Shown: one piece after another, positions 32,805 through 41,242 of the stretch
Numbering within the stretch: position 1 is the stretch's first letter
Layout: every line of letters begins with the position of its first letter
Source of the DNA: Roseococcus thiosulfatophilus
Lineage (GTDB): Bacteria; Pseudomonadota; Alphaproteobacteria; Acetobacterales; Acetobacteraceae
Length of the DNA: 64,000 nt
NCBI RefSeq assembly: GCF_017311575.1
Contig: NZ_JAFFQY010000003.1
Location: 62,001-126,000 of the forward strand
Reading direction: 5' to 3'
Notes under the pieces: model-generated
Told to the model about the DNA's origin: nothing
What the model saw: only the letters and a program-made list of their open reading frames with translations
Database searches by the model: none
Program-made: the position numbers and the translations under genes

Positions 32805-33146
32805 TCAGGCCGTCGCCAGCAGCACCACCCCCGTCGCGATGAGGAAGATGGCGGCCAGCTTCTGCGCCCCCAGCGGCTCCTGGAAGAAATACCAGCCGAT
32901 GGCCGCGATCACGACATAGCTCGCGGCCGTGCAGGGCAGGGCCACGCTCATCGGGATGCGGCGCAGCGCCAGGATGTAGAGCAGGGCGCCGGCGCCATAG
33001 AAGCCGATGCCCAGGATGGTCTGCCAGCGCAGCAATTGCAGGAAGAAGGACATCTGCGCCGCCGCGTCCGCGCCGGCCTTCAGCAGCACCTGCCCCACCA
33101 GCGACGAGGAAATGGCCGCGGCCAGGGCCGCCCAGTAGAAGCTCAT
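32805..33146 (-). CDS. SMR/ArnE-like small membrane protein, possible lipid-sugar flippase
   Basis: A 113-residue protein with four hydrophobic helices. S-L-V-G-Q-V-L-L-K-A-G-A in helix 1 and A-L-R-R-I-P-M-S-V-A-L-P after helix 2 are characteristic of the EmrE/ArnE fold, including the conserved lysine of the ArnE/EamA-like group in place of the EmrE glutamate. Its start overlaps the stop of a GtrB-type glycosyltransferase. In LPS modification pathways ArnE/ArnF proteins of this size flip undecaprenyl-linked aminosugars. A flippase role here is inference from position. Only one such protein is present, so it would act as a homodimer. Confidence 0.8.
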   Translation of the reverse strand: MSFYWAALAAAISSSLVGQVLLKAGADAAAQMSFFLQLLRWQTILGIGFYGAGALLYILALRRIPMSVALPCTAASYVVIAAIGWYFFQEPLGAQKLAAIFLIATGVVLLATA

Positions 33147-34102
33147 TCCGCGCGGACCGGGGCGCGTGCCTGGATGACCTCGCGCACCACCCCCTGCGGC
33201 TTGCCATTCGCTGAGAGGAAGGCCCGGCCGACATACTCACCCAGTAGCCCCAGCATCATGAATTGCGCGCCGGAGACCAGCAGAATCAGCACCATGGTCG
33301 AGGCCCAGCCCGAGGGCGTGTAGAAGAACAGCGCCTCGATCACCACCACCAGCGCCAGCAGGAAGCCGAGCGCCCCCATGGCCACACCCGCCATGGTGGC
33401 GAAGCGCAGCGGCAGGATGGAGAAGTTGGTGGCGAGGTTCAGCCACAGCCGCACCAGCCGCCGCATGGTGTAGTTGGAGCGGCCCTCGGCGCGCGGGTAA
33501 TGCGCCACCTCGATGGAGGCGATGCGCTGCGTCACCTGCATGATGAGGCCGTCAATGTAGGGGTAGGGGCCGGTGTATTTCACGACCTCCCTGGCCACCA
33601 GGGCACTCATGCAGCGGAAGGAGGAGAGGTAGAGGTCCTTGGGCTTGTCCAGCAGGGAATCCGCCACCTTGTTGGCGAATTTGGAGCCGAGGTTGCGCCA
33701 GCCCTCGTGCTCCTTCTTCGCGTAGCGCGTGTAGACCACGTCCCAGCCGCCCAGCCGCGCATGGTCGTAGAGGCGGATCACCTCCTCCGGCGGGTTCTGC
33801 AGATCGTCGTCCATGTTGATGATGTAGGCGCCGCGGGCATGGCGCAGCCCTGTCAGCACCGCATTGTGCTCGCCGAAATTGCGTGCGTGCTCGACATAGG
33901 TCAGCGGCACGGTGGCGGTCTCGGCGAGGCGCCGGCAGACATCGCCGCTGTCATCGGGGCTGCCGTCATTCACCAGGACGATCTCGATGCCGCCCGCGGG
34001 CTTCAGGGCGGAGAGGGCCTCCACCAGCTTTCCCACCGTGGCGGCGCCACGATAGACGGGAACGACGATGGAAAGCCCCACGGGGTATTGGGTCTCGGTC
34101 AT
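33143..34102 (-). CDS. GtrB/ArnC-type polyprenyl-phosphate glycosyltransferase
   Basis: A 319-residue family 2 glycosyltransferase. It has S-I-V-V-P-V-Y-R-G at the N-terminus, N-D-G-S-P-D-D-S, N-M-D-D-D-L-Q-N-P-P with the metal ligands, and two C-terminal membrane helices followed by G-L-L-G-E-Y-V-G-R-A-F. The product would be a polyprenyl-phosphate sugar at the cytoplasmic face. The ATG overlaps the stop of the methyltransferase upstream, and its stop overlaps the start of the small flippase-like gene. It is paralogous to the enzyme at 1655-2662 but diverged and shorter. Confidence 0.92.
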   Translation of the reverse strand: MTETQYPVGLSIVVPVYRGAATVGKLVEALSALKPAGGIEIVLVNDGSPDDSGDVCRRLAETATVPLTYVEHARNFGEHNAVLTGLRHARGAYIINMDDDLQNPPEEVIRLYDHARLGGWDVVYTRYAKKEHEGWRNLGSKFANKVADSLLDKPKDLYLSSFRCMSALVAREVVKYTGPYPYIDGLIMQVTQRIASIEVAHYPRAEGRSNYTMRRLVRLWLNLATNFSILPLRFATMAGVAMGALGFLLALVVVIEALFFYTPSGWASTMVLILLVSGAQFMMLGLLGEYVGRAFLSANGKPQGVVREVIQARAPVRAE

Positions 34103-34875
34103 GGAACGGGTCCGGGCTTGCGGGCGGTGGCGAGGATGGACCCCCCGGCGGGGAAGCGCAGCCCCGCGCGAAGCATCGCGGATTCCAACGCGCAGATGCC
34201 GCTGAGGCTGCGATCGAGCCAGGGGGGGAAGGGCTTCACGTCGGAGGCGGCGTGGTCGTCGCGCTTCACCAGGCGCCGTTGCAGCAGCATCAGCGGCAGC
34301 AGCAGGCTGTTCCAGTGGCGGGGCGAAATCTCGGCAAGGCCCGCGGCGGCGAGCTTGCCCGCCACCTCACCCCGCGCATAGCGGCGCGCATTGTGGACCC
34401 GTGCGTCATGGGCCGAGCGCAGCCATTCGTGCGCGGGAAGGTTCAGCACCATCAGGCCGCCAGGCCGCAGCACGCGGGCGAATTCCGTGAGCGCCGCGGC
34501 TTCGTCCACGGCCGCGTGGCAGAGCACGTCCAGGCTGACCACCGCGTCGAAGCTGCCATCGGGAAAGGGCAGGGCGTTGACGGAGCCGGCGGCGATGGCC
34601 GCACCCGCCTTGGTGGCGGCGCGGCGGGCCGCCTCGGGCGCGTATTCGACGCCGAAGAGGGGCGCGGCGGGGCGGGCGGCGCGCAGCTTGGCCAGCAGCC
34701 CGCCGGTGCCGCAGCCGGCGTCCAGGATACGCGCATCGGCGGGCAGCGCGGCCAGCGCGGCCAGGGCATGGCCGTGCAGGCTGCGATACCACCACATGCG
34801 GTCCTCGACCGCATCCATCAGCGCGTATTCGGTTTGCTCCACGCTGCCCTTCTGTGCCCGGATCGTGGCGAACAC
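34099..34875 (-). CDS. SAM-dependent class I methyltransferase
   Basis: A 258-residue methyltransferase with the SAM-binding motif I-L-D-A-G-C-G-T-G-G, an acidic end of strand 2 in G-V-E-Y-A-P-E-A, and S-L-D-V-L-C-H in the motif of strand 4. It belongs to the broad type 11 (UbiE-like) fold. The start is a GTG at 34875, and it is the first gene of a three-gene overlapping operon with a GtrB enzyme and an SMR-like protein. It may methylate the sugar before or after lipid linkage, which is inference from the operon. Confidence 0.87.
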   Translation of the reverse strand: MFATIRAQKGSVEQTEYALMDAVEDRMWWYRSLHGHALAALAALPADARILDAGCGTGGLLAKLRAARPAAPLFGVEYAPEAARRAATKAGAAIAAGSVNALPFPDGSFDAVVSLDVLCHAAVDEAAALTEFARVLRPGGLMVLNLPAHEWLRSAHDARVHNARRYARGEVAGKLAAAGLAEISPRHWNSLLLPLMLLQRRLVKRDDHAASDVKPFPPWLDRSLSGICALESAMLRAGLRFPAGGSILATARKPGPVP

Positions 34876-35021
34876 CAGCCCCCATCATGGCAGGGGCAGG
34901 GCGGCGTTTCCCACTGATGGACAGTTGAGGGCGCAAGGGCGAAGACTGGCGTCGGACGCGCAAGGCGGGGACATGGCGCAGCAGCATGATGGGGGCCGGG
35001 TGAGGGCCTACGGAACGGCGG

Positions 35022-35971
35022 GTGCCGCGCTTGCGTAACGACCCCATTCCCGGCCGCTCCACCAGCGGCGAGGCGGCGGTGCGCGGCATCGCACTGGCGA
35101 GCCTCGGCTACTTCATCATCACCGGCGCCGATGCCGCGGTGAAATACGCCCTGCCCGAGATTGGCGTGGCGGGGGCCATGCTCTGGCGCGGGGTGGTGGG
35201 GGCAGCAGCCGTGGCCCTCATCGCGCGCGGCCGAGGGCTCTGGCCGCGCAACACGCGGCTCGTGCTCGGGCGGTCCTTCCTGCACTGCTCCGTCTCGGCG
35301 CTGTGGTATGTGGTTTGGCTGGCGGGGCTGGGCCTCGCGGATTCCTATGCCGTGGCGGCCGCCGCGCCCCTGCTGATGACACTGCTGGCCATTCCCATGC
35401 TGGGCGAGGCGGTGGGCTGGCGGCGCTGGATCTCCTGCCTGCTCGGCTTCTCTGGCGTGCTGTTCATGCTGCAGCCCGGCGGGGACCTGTGGCGGTGGGA
35501 GGTGGCGGTGCTGCTGGTCGCGGTGGTGGGGGTCGCGGTCAGCCGCATCTGGACGCGCACGCTGGCCAGCACGGATACGGCGGCCACCATCGCCTTCTGG
35601 CTGATGCTGATGCACATTCCGCTCGGCCTCGCGCTGCTGCCGGTGACGGCGCTGTGGCCGGAGGGGCGGGCGCCCAACCTCTTCCCCTCCTGGCCGCTGC
35701 TGCTGCTGCTGGTGTTCTTCGGCGTGTCCAACGCGGTGGCGCACCTGCTCTTCGCCCGGCCTATGCGCTGACGCGGGTGGCCTCGCTGGCGCCGCTGGAA
35801 TACACCCCGCTGCTCTGGGGCCTGGTGCTCGGCTTCGTGATCTTCGCGGAGGTTCCGGCCTGGACCACCCTGGCCGGGGCCGCCGTGGTCATCGCCGCCG
35901 GCATCTACAACCTGCACCGCGAGCGCGTGCGCCGCGCCGAGGAAAGGGCGAGACATGGCGCTGCGTCATGA
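35022..35971 (+). pseudogene. EamA-family DMT permease interrupted by a 1-nt frameshift
   Basis: A DMT permease with two EamA repeats. The first frame (GTG at 35022) runs about 249 codons through nine helices up to V-A-H-L-L-F-A-R and then hits a TGA at 35769-35771 after P-M-R. The expected continuation A-Y-A-L-T-R-V-A-S-L-A-P-L-E-Y-T is present one frame over, starting around 35759 and running to the stop at 35971. Adding one G to the GG at 35758-35759 would restore a single frame of about 316 codons. The remaining part ends in overlap with the next DMT gene (ATG 35955), as in intact operons. This is either a recent natural mutation or a sequencing error in a G-run. Confidence 0.82.
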
Positions 35972-36848
35972 TGCGAGGCGCGGGGCGCTGCTCATGCTGG
36001 GGGCCACCGCCCTGTTCACCCTGATGGGGGCGCTGGTGAAGCTGGTGGGTGACCGCATCCACTTCCTCGAGATCATGTTCTTCCGCAGCGTGCTGGCGCT
36101 GCCGGTGGTGCTGCTGATCGTGGCGCGGCTGGGCCAGGGGGTGCGGCTTCGCACCCAGCGCCTGCCGCAGCATGTGGGCCGCGCCGTGACGGGCACCATG
36201 GCGATGAGCTGCGCCTTCTTCTCGCTGACCGTGCTGCCGCTGGCCGAGCAGACGGCACTGACCTTCACCACGCCACTCTTCGTCACGCTGCTGGCCATCC
36301 CCTTCCTGGGCGAGCGCGTGGGCATCCATCGGTTCAGCGCGGTGCTGCTGGGCTTCGGCGGCATCCTCGTCATCGCGCTGGGGCAGGGGGCCTTCCAAGG
36401 CAGCATTAACCCCTGGATCGCGCTGGGCATGTCCATCGCGGTGCTGCACGGCGTGTTTTCCGCCATGACGACGCTGCTGGTCCGCAGCCTGTCCGCCACC
36501 GAAAGCTCCACCACCATCGTCACCTGGCAGTCCATCCTCATGACATGCTTCACGGGGCTGGCGCTTCCCTTCGTCTGGGTGACCCCCACGCCCTGGGAAT
36601 TCCTGCTGCTGCTGGGGGTGGGCCTGGTGGGCGGCATCGCGCAGGTGATGCTGACGGAGGCCTATGCGTCCGCGCAGGTCTCCTCCCTCGGCGCCTATTC
36701 CTACACGGGCATTCTCTGGGCGGTGCTGCTGGGCTGGATCTTCTTCGGCGACACGCCCGGCATCGCGACCTTCGTCGGCGCCGGATTGATCGTGCTGGCC
36801 GCCCTCTACATCATGCAGCGCGAAATGCGCCGAGGAGTGAAGCGTTGA
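35955..36848 (+). CDS. EamA-family DMT permease
   Basis: A 297-residue transporter with two EamA domains and about ten helices. G-A-T-A-L-F-T-L-M-G-A-L-V-K opens the first repeat and E-I-M-F-F-R-S-V-L-A-L-P follows; F-L-G-E-R-V-G and F-F-G-D-T-P-G mark the ends of the two halves. It is similar in layout to the broken paralogue just upstream, and the two overlap by 17 nt. The gene also overlaps the TTG start of the MBL hydrolase. The substrate is unknown. Confidence 0.9.
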   Translation: MALRHDARRGALLMLGATALFTLMGALVKLVGDRIHFLEIMFFRSVLALPVVLLIVARLGQGVRLRTQRLPQHVGRAVTGTMAMSCAFFSLTVLPLAEQTALTFTTPLFVTLLAIPFLGERVGIHRFSAVLLGFGGILVIALGQGAFQGSINPWIALGMSIAVLHGVFSAMTTLLVRSLSATESSTTIVTWQSILMTCFTGLALPFVWVTPTPWEFLLLLGVGLVGGIAQVMLTEAYASAQVSSLGAYSYTGILWAVLLGWIFFGDTPGIATFVGAGLIVLAALYIMQREMRRGVKR

Positions 36849-37726
36849 ACGTCCCCTTCCTGCGAGACGACCCCCTCGAATACGGTGCGGTCGAGCACAT
36901 CGCCCCCGGTGTGCGGCGGCTGCTGTGCAACAACCCCTCGGCCTTCACCTTCCGCGGCACCAACACCTACCTGATCGGCGGTGGCAAGTCGGTCGCGGTG
37001 CTGGACCCGGGGCCGGAGGATGCGGCGCATCTGCAGGCCATCCTGGCCGCGACCAGCGGTGAGACGATCACGCATGTCATCGTCTCGCACACCCACCGGG
37101 ACCATTCGCCGGGTGCCCGCGCGCTGCAAGCCGCGACGGGCGCGCCGAGCTACGCCCATGGCCCGCACGCGACGCCGCCGCATGACGGGCAGGAAGGGGG
37201 CGACCATGACTTCATGCCCGATGTCCGCGTGCCCGATGGCGGCGCGATCGAGGGCGCGGACTGGCGCCTGACCGCGCTGTTCACGCCCGGCCATTGCGGC
37301 AACCATCTGTGCTTCGCGCTGGAGGGCACCGGCATCCTGTTCAGCGCCGACCATGTCATGTCCTGGTCCACCAGCGTGGTCAGCCCGCCCGATGGCGACA
37401 TGCGCGCCTATCGCGACAGCCTGGCGAAGCTGCGCGCGCGCGATGGGCAGGACCGGCTCTACCTGCCCGGCCATGGGCCGAAGCTGCCCGACCCCATGCC
37501 CTTCCTCGATGCGTTGAACCTGCATCGGCAGAAGCGCGAGGCGCGCGTCGTGGCGGCCCTGCGCGAGCACGGCCCGGCGACGGCGGAAACGCTGATCGGC
37601 CCGGTCTATGGCCCGCTCGATCCGCGCCTCGTGCGTGCGGCGGGGCGGAGCCTGCTGGCGCAACTCATCATGCTGGAAGGCGAGGGCGCGGCCATCCGCG
37701 AGGGTGAGCTATGGCGCCTCGCTTGA
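36845..37726 (+). CDS. MBL-fold hydrolase, LACTB2-like
   Basis: A 293-residue metallo-beta-lactamase-fold protein with the zinc motif S-H-T-H-R-D-H-S and further ligands in F-T-P-G-H-C-G-N-H, F-S-A-D-H-V-M and L-P-G-H-G. A C-terminal winged-helix region (about 235-293) has A-L-R-E-H-G-P-A-T-A-E-T-L and is typical of the LACTB2 / LACTB2_WH group. Members act as RNA endonucleases or as small thioester or acyl hydrolases. The only start that keeps the conserved N-terminus is a TTG at 36845, which overlaps the upstream stop (TTGA). The 3' end overlaps the convergent NUDIX gene by 18 bp. Confidence 0.88.
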   Translation: MNVPFLRDDPLEYGAVEHIAPGVRRLLCNNPSAFTFRGTNTYLIGGGKSVAVLDPGPEDAAHLQAILAATSGETITHVIVSHTHRDHSPGARALQAATGAPSYAHGPHATPPHDGQEGGDHDFMPDVRVPDGGAIEGADWRLTALFTPGHCGNHLCFALEGTGILFSADHVMSWSTSVVSPPDGDMRAYRDSLAKLRARDGQDRLYLPGHGPKLPDPMPFLDALNLHRQKREARVVAALREHGPATAETLIGPVYGPLDPRLVRAAGRSLLAQLIMLEGEGAAIREGELWRLA

Positions 37727-38404
37727 GGGCCATTTGCGTTCCGCGGAGAAGCGGTCGCGGCCCTTGATGGCCATCAGCGCGCGGGCGTCGCGCGCTGGCT
37801 GGTCCATGGACAGCCAGGCCTGGAATTCCTCCAGGATCATCGCCGTGATCCGCATCACGGGCTGACCGGCGAGACCGGTGAGCGGGAAGAAGCGCAGCTC
37901 CTCCAGCTCGCCCGAGCCGCGCAGCTCGCCGTGCGCCGCGCTGGCGGGGGCCACCAGGAAGCGCGCATGGAAGCGGATGGGCCGGCCGGCCGGCGTGATG
38001 GCGCGGCTGAGATAGTCCATGCAGCCGAGGTCGGGCGCGACGCGGCCGCCTCGCATCTCGCCCAGCACCAGCGCGGTTTCCTCGTGCAACTCGCGCGCGG
38101 CGGCCACGGCCAGCGCACGGGCGAGGCTGGCCGGCGAGGAGAGCCGCAGCATGGCCAGCGTGGGGGCGCGCAGTTCTGTGAGGGCAGGCGCCTTGTAGTC
38201 GGTGCGGTCCACCCGACCCCCCGGAAAGACCAGCACGCCCGGCATGAAGCGCAGCGCATGGTGGCGCCGGCCCATCAGCACCTCGGGGCCGGAGGGACCG
38301 TCGCGCCACAGAACGAGGCTGGCGGCGTGGCGGGGATGGACCCGGCGGCGGGTGACGCCGGCCGCATCGGCGCTACCGGGGTTGTCGGCGGTGGGGTCAG
38401 TCAA
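37709..38404 (-). CDS. NUDIX hydrolase with an insertion in the Nudix box
   Basis: A protein of about 231 residues. It starts the NUDIX fold with A-S-L-V-L-W-R-D-G and M-G-R-R-H-H-A-L-R-F-M-P-G-V-L-V-F-P-G-G-R-V-D. The second half of the box, A-A-R-E-L-H-E-E-T-A-L, comes about 27 residues later than usual, as in NUDT19/RP2-like NUDIX proteins. These act on CoA esters or nucleotide compounds. The start is inferred as TTG at 38404, which overlaps the nitroreductase stop by 8 nt; no better start fits the conserved region. It ends in overlap with the convergent MBL gene. Confidence 0.85.
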   Translation of the reverse strand: MTDPTADNPGSADAAGVTRRRVHPRHAASLVLWRDGPSGPEVLMGRRHHALRFMPGVLVFPGGRVDRTDYKAPALTELRAPTLAMLRLSSPASLARALAVAAARELHEETALVLGEMRGGRVAPDLGCMDYLSRAITPAGRPIRFHARFLVAPASAAHGELRGSGELEELRFFPLTGLAGQPVMRITAMILEEFQAWLSMDQPARDARALMAIKGRDRFSAERKWPSSEAP

Positions 38405-39209
38405 GGGCGAAGCCGCGCGAGCGCAGCCAGGCCCGGAAGCCCGCGCGCTCCGGCACCGAGAGCTGGCGGGCGACGTTCTCGGTCCAGGTGCAGCCCTCGG
38501 GCGCCGGGCCATGGACTTCCGGATAGCGCGGCTTGGCGCGTTCGCGCCGCGCGTCATAGGCGGACAGCGCCTGCGCCTCACCGGACGCATCATAGCGTTC
38601 GCGGTGGATGGTAACGGAGGGCGGCAGGCGGGCGGAGGGTTCGTTGCGCGCCTCGGGCACGCCGAGCGTGAGCCCCGCGATAGGGAAGACGCCCTTGGGC
38701 AGGCCGAGCAGCGGCCCGACCTTCTCCATGTGGTTCCGCACGTAGGAGATGGGGCAGGTGCCCAGCCCCGCGGCATCGGCGGCCGCGATGGTCATCCCCA
38801 TGGCGAGCGCGGCATCCACCGTCGCGTTCAGCACGGTGTCCAGGTTGTCATTGGCATGCTCGCGCCCCGCGCGGTCACAGATGTCGCGGCCACGGCGTAC
38901 ATCGGCGCAGAAGACGAGGAAGACCGGCGCCTGCTTGATCCAGGGCATGGTGCCGATCCAGTCCGCGATGGCCGCGATCTTGGCGGGGTCGCGCAGCACC
39001 ACGACTGACCATTGCTGCATGTCGCTCTTGGAGGGGGCCGAGGATGCGGCGGCCAGCACCGTGTCCAGCAGCGCGTCGGAGACGGGCTCCGCGCGGTAGC
39101 GGCGCGTGACGCGACGGTCCAGCAGGGCGCCCAGCGCGTCTGGGATGTCGGCCGGCGGGTCGAAGGGGAGGTGGCCGTAGCGCGCCTCGATCAGCGGTTT
39201 CGGGTCCAT
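38397..39209 (-). CDS. Nitroreductase family FMN oxidoreductase
   Basis: A 270-residue flavoprotein of the nitroreductase fold. Family features are R-R-V-T-R-R-Y at the FMN phosphate site, A-S-S-A-P-S-K-S-D-M-Q-Q-W after the first helix, and D-A-A-G-L-G-T-C-P-I-S in the second half. The ATG at 39209 has an AGGAGG site with 5-nt spacing, so it is preferred over the GTG two codons upstream. It directly follows the stop of the acyl-CoA ligase. The substrate is unknown; an enone or nitro group reductase role is possible in this catabolic operon. Confidence 0.9.
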   Translation of the reverse strand: MDPKPLIEARYGHLPFDPPADIPDALGALLDRRVTRRYRAEPVSDALLDTVLAAASSAPSKSDMQQWSVVVLRDPAKIAAIADWIGTMPWIKQAPVFLVFCADVRRGRDICDRAGREHANDNLDTVLNATVDAALAMGMTIAAADAAGLGTCPISYVRNHMEKVGPLLGLPKGVFPIAGLTLGVPEARNEPSARLPPSVTIHRERYDASGEAQALSAYDARRERAKPRYPEVHGPAPEGCTWTENVARQLSVPERAGFRAWLRSRGFALD

Positions 39210-39211
39210 GC

Positions 39212-41242
39212 TCACCTCCTCACGATCCAGGCATCGGCGACGGTCACGCCGCTCTCATGGATCATCAGCGGGTTGATCTCGGCCTCCGCGATGCCCTCCA
39301 TGGCGGCGAGGCGCGAGACGGCGACGATGGCGTGGGCCAAAGCCTCCACATCGCCGCGCGGCAGGCCACGCCAGCCCTCGATGACGCGCAGCGCGCGCAC
39401 ATCCGCGATCATGCCGCGGGCCTCGTCGAGGTGCAGCGGCGCGAGGCGAAGTGCCACGTCGCGGTGCAGTTCCGCCAGCACGCCGCCCGCGCCCAGCAGG
39501 ACCACCGGGCCGACCTCCGGATCGCGACGGAAGCCCAGGATGACCTCGGCCAGCCCCTTGGCCATGGGCTGCGCCAGGAAACCGGTGATCCGCGCCTGCG
39601 GTGCCGCCTTCTCCACCCGCGCGCGCATGTTCAGCATGGCCGAACGCAGCGCCGCCTCATCGGGGATGTTGAGCGCGACGCCGCCCACCTCGGTCTTGTG
39701 CGCGAGATCCGGCGAGAGGATTTTCAGCGCCACCGGATAGCGCAACCCTTCGGGTGGCGTGTCGGTGAAGCGGGCGTAGTCGGTTTGCAGGCCAAGGGCG
39801 GCGAAGACCTCGCGCGCATCCGCCTCGTCCGGCCGTTCGGACAATGCCACTTCGGGCGCGGCCATGTGCGGGGCCGCGAGCGGCGCGCGCCAGTCGAGGA
39901 AGGCGCGCATCGCGTCCGCTAGGCTTTCCGGCGTGCGGAAGGCGGGAATGCCGGCCTCGGCCAGCAGGCGCAGCGAGGCATCGGCCTGGGGCACGAGAAA
40001 GGCGGCGACGGGCTTCGCATCGCCCACCGCATCCCGCCCGCGCACGATGCCGGCCACGGCATCATGTGGCCGGAACTGCGCGGAGGAGCCGATGACGGGC
40101 ACCACCACATCCGTGTCCCGCGCGGCGGCGAGCGCCACGATGGCGGCCTCCACCCGGTCGGGCTTGGTGCCGGCCAGCGTCATGTCCAGCAGCCGGCCAT
40201 GCGGGTGCATGTCCACCGCGTGCAGCTTCGCGGTGGCGTGGGCGTCGGGAATGCGTGCCTCGATGCCGGCCACGCCCAGCGCGTCCACCGCCATGGCGCC
40301 GCCGCCGCCGGTGGTGGTCATCACCGAGACGGCGCGGTGGGTGGACACATGCGGCTTGCGCCCCAGGACCAGCGCGGGAAGCTCCAGAAAACTCTCCAGC
40401 ATGGTGGCGCGCAGGATGCCATGCGCACGGAAGAAGGCCTCGGCCGCCATGTCGCTGCCGGCCAGGGCGCCGGTGTGGCTGGTGGCCAGCTCCGCGCCAT
40501 AGGGCGAACGGCCGAGCTTGTAGGCAATGATGGGTTTTCCCGCGCGGTGTGCTTTCCAGGCGGCGTGCGCATAGTGCTGCGGCTGGCGGATGGCCTCCAG
40601 GAACAGCATCACCGCGTCCACGCCAGGCTCGTCCACCAGCATGGCGGCGATTTCGCCGGCGGTGAGGTCCGCCTCGTTGCCGGTGGCGATGAGGTACGAG
40701 AACCCCATGCCCCGCGCGGCCCCGCGCCCCATGATGGCGCCCAGCATGGAGCCGGACTGGCTGACGAGGGCGAGGCGCCCGGCGGGCAGCGTCTCGGCTT
40801 CGAGTGCGGCGTTCACACTGGCCGCGATGCGGGCCGGGATGTTGATGATGCCCATGGAATTGGGGCCGAGCAGGCGCAGCCCCGCCGCTTTCGCCGCGGC
40901 CACGCAGCGGTCCTGCAGGGCCTGGCCTTCCGGGCCTGCTTCCGCGAAGCCATCGGCCAGGATGCAGGCCACCTTGGCGCCCTTGGCGGCGACGGCGGCA
41001 AGCTGCGCCTCCACCTGCTGCGTGCCGAGCAGGATATAGGCGAAGTCAATTTCGCCGGGGATGTCTTCCACACGCGCGAAGGCGGGTTCGCCCAGGATCT
41101 CGGTGGCGCGGGGATTCACCGGGAAAAGCTCACCTTGGTAGCCGTGCCGGCGCAGATAGATCTGCGCCCGCGCGGTCAGGCGGGACGGGTCGCCGGAGGC
41201 GCCCACCAGGGCGATCCGGCGGGGCTCCAGCAATCCCCTCAT
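39212..41242 (-). CDS. ADP-forming acyl-CoA synthetase, fused alpha-beta, second copy
   Basis: A 676-residue NDP-forming acyl-CoA ligase with the same domain order as the enzyme at 14160-16289. The CoA-binding domain starts with R-I-A-L-V-G-A-S-G-D-P, the phosphohistidine is His256 in S-H-T-G-A-L-A-G, and the ATP-grasp part has L-K-I-L-S-P-D-L-A-H-K-T-E-V-G-G and ends in E-I-N-P-L. The start overlaps the end of the acyl-CoA dehydrogenase gene. The operon context with an SDR and acyl-CoA dehydrogenase suggests activation of a short or branched acid for beta-oxidation-like breakdown. Confidence 0.9.
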   Translation of the reverse strand: MRGLLEPRRIALVGASGDPSRLTARAQIYLRRHGYQGELFPVNPRATEILGEPAFARVEDIPGEIDFAYILLGTQQVEAQLAAVAAKGAKVACILADGFAEAGPEGQALQDRCVAAAKAAGLRLLGPNSMGIINIPARIAASVNAALEAETLPAGRLALVSQSGSMLGAIMGRGAARGMGFSYLIATGNEADLTAGEIAAMLVDEPGVDAVMLFLEAIRQPQHYAHAAWKAHRAGKPIIAYKLGRSPYGAELATSHTGALAGSDMAAEAFFRAHGILRATMLESFLELPALVLGRKPHVSTHRAVSVMTTTGGGGAMAVDALGVAGIEARIPDAHATAKLHAVDMHPHGRLLDMTLAGTKPDRVEAAIVALAAARDTDVVVPVIGSSAQFRPHDAVAGIVRGRDAVGDAKPVAAFLVPQADASLRLLAEAGIPAFRTPESLADAMRAFLDWRAPLAAPHMAAPEVALSERPDEADAREVFAALGLQTDYARFTDTPPEGLRYPVALKILSPDLAHKTEVGGVALNIPDEAALRSAMLNMRARVEKAAPQARITGFLAQPMAKGLAEVILGFRRDPEVGPVVLLGAGGVLAELHRDVALRLAPLHLDEARGMIADVRALRVIEGWRGLPRGDVEALAHAIVAVSRLAAMEGIAEAEINPLMIHESGVTVADAWIVRR

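Noticed and set aside
35303-35971. Open frame of 222 codons as an independent gene
   Set aside because: Only its last 70 or so codons resemble a permease. The first part is a shadow of the frame starting at 35022, so it was merged as the frameshifted 3' end.
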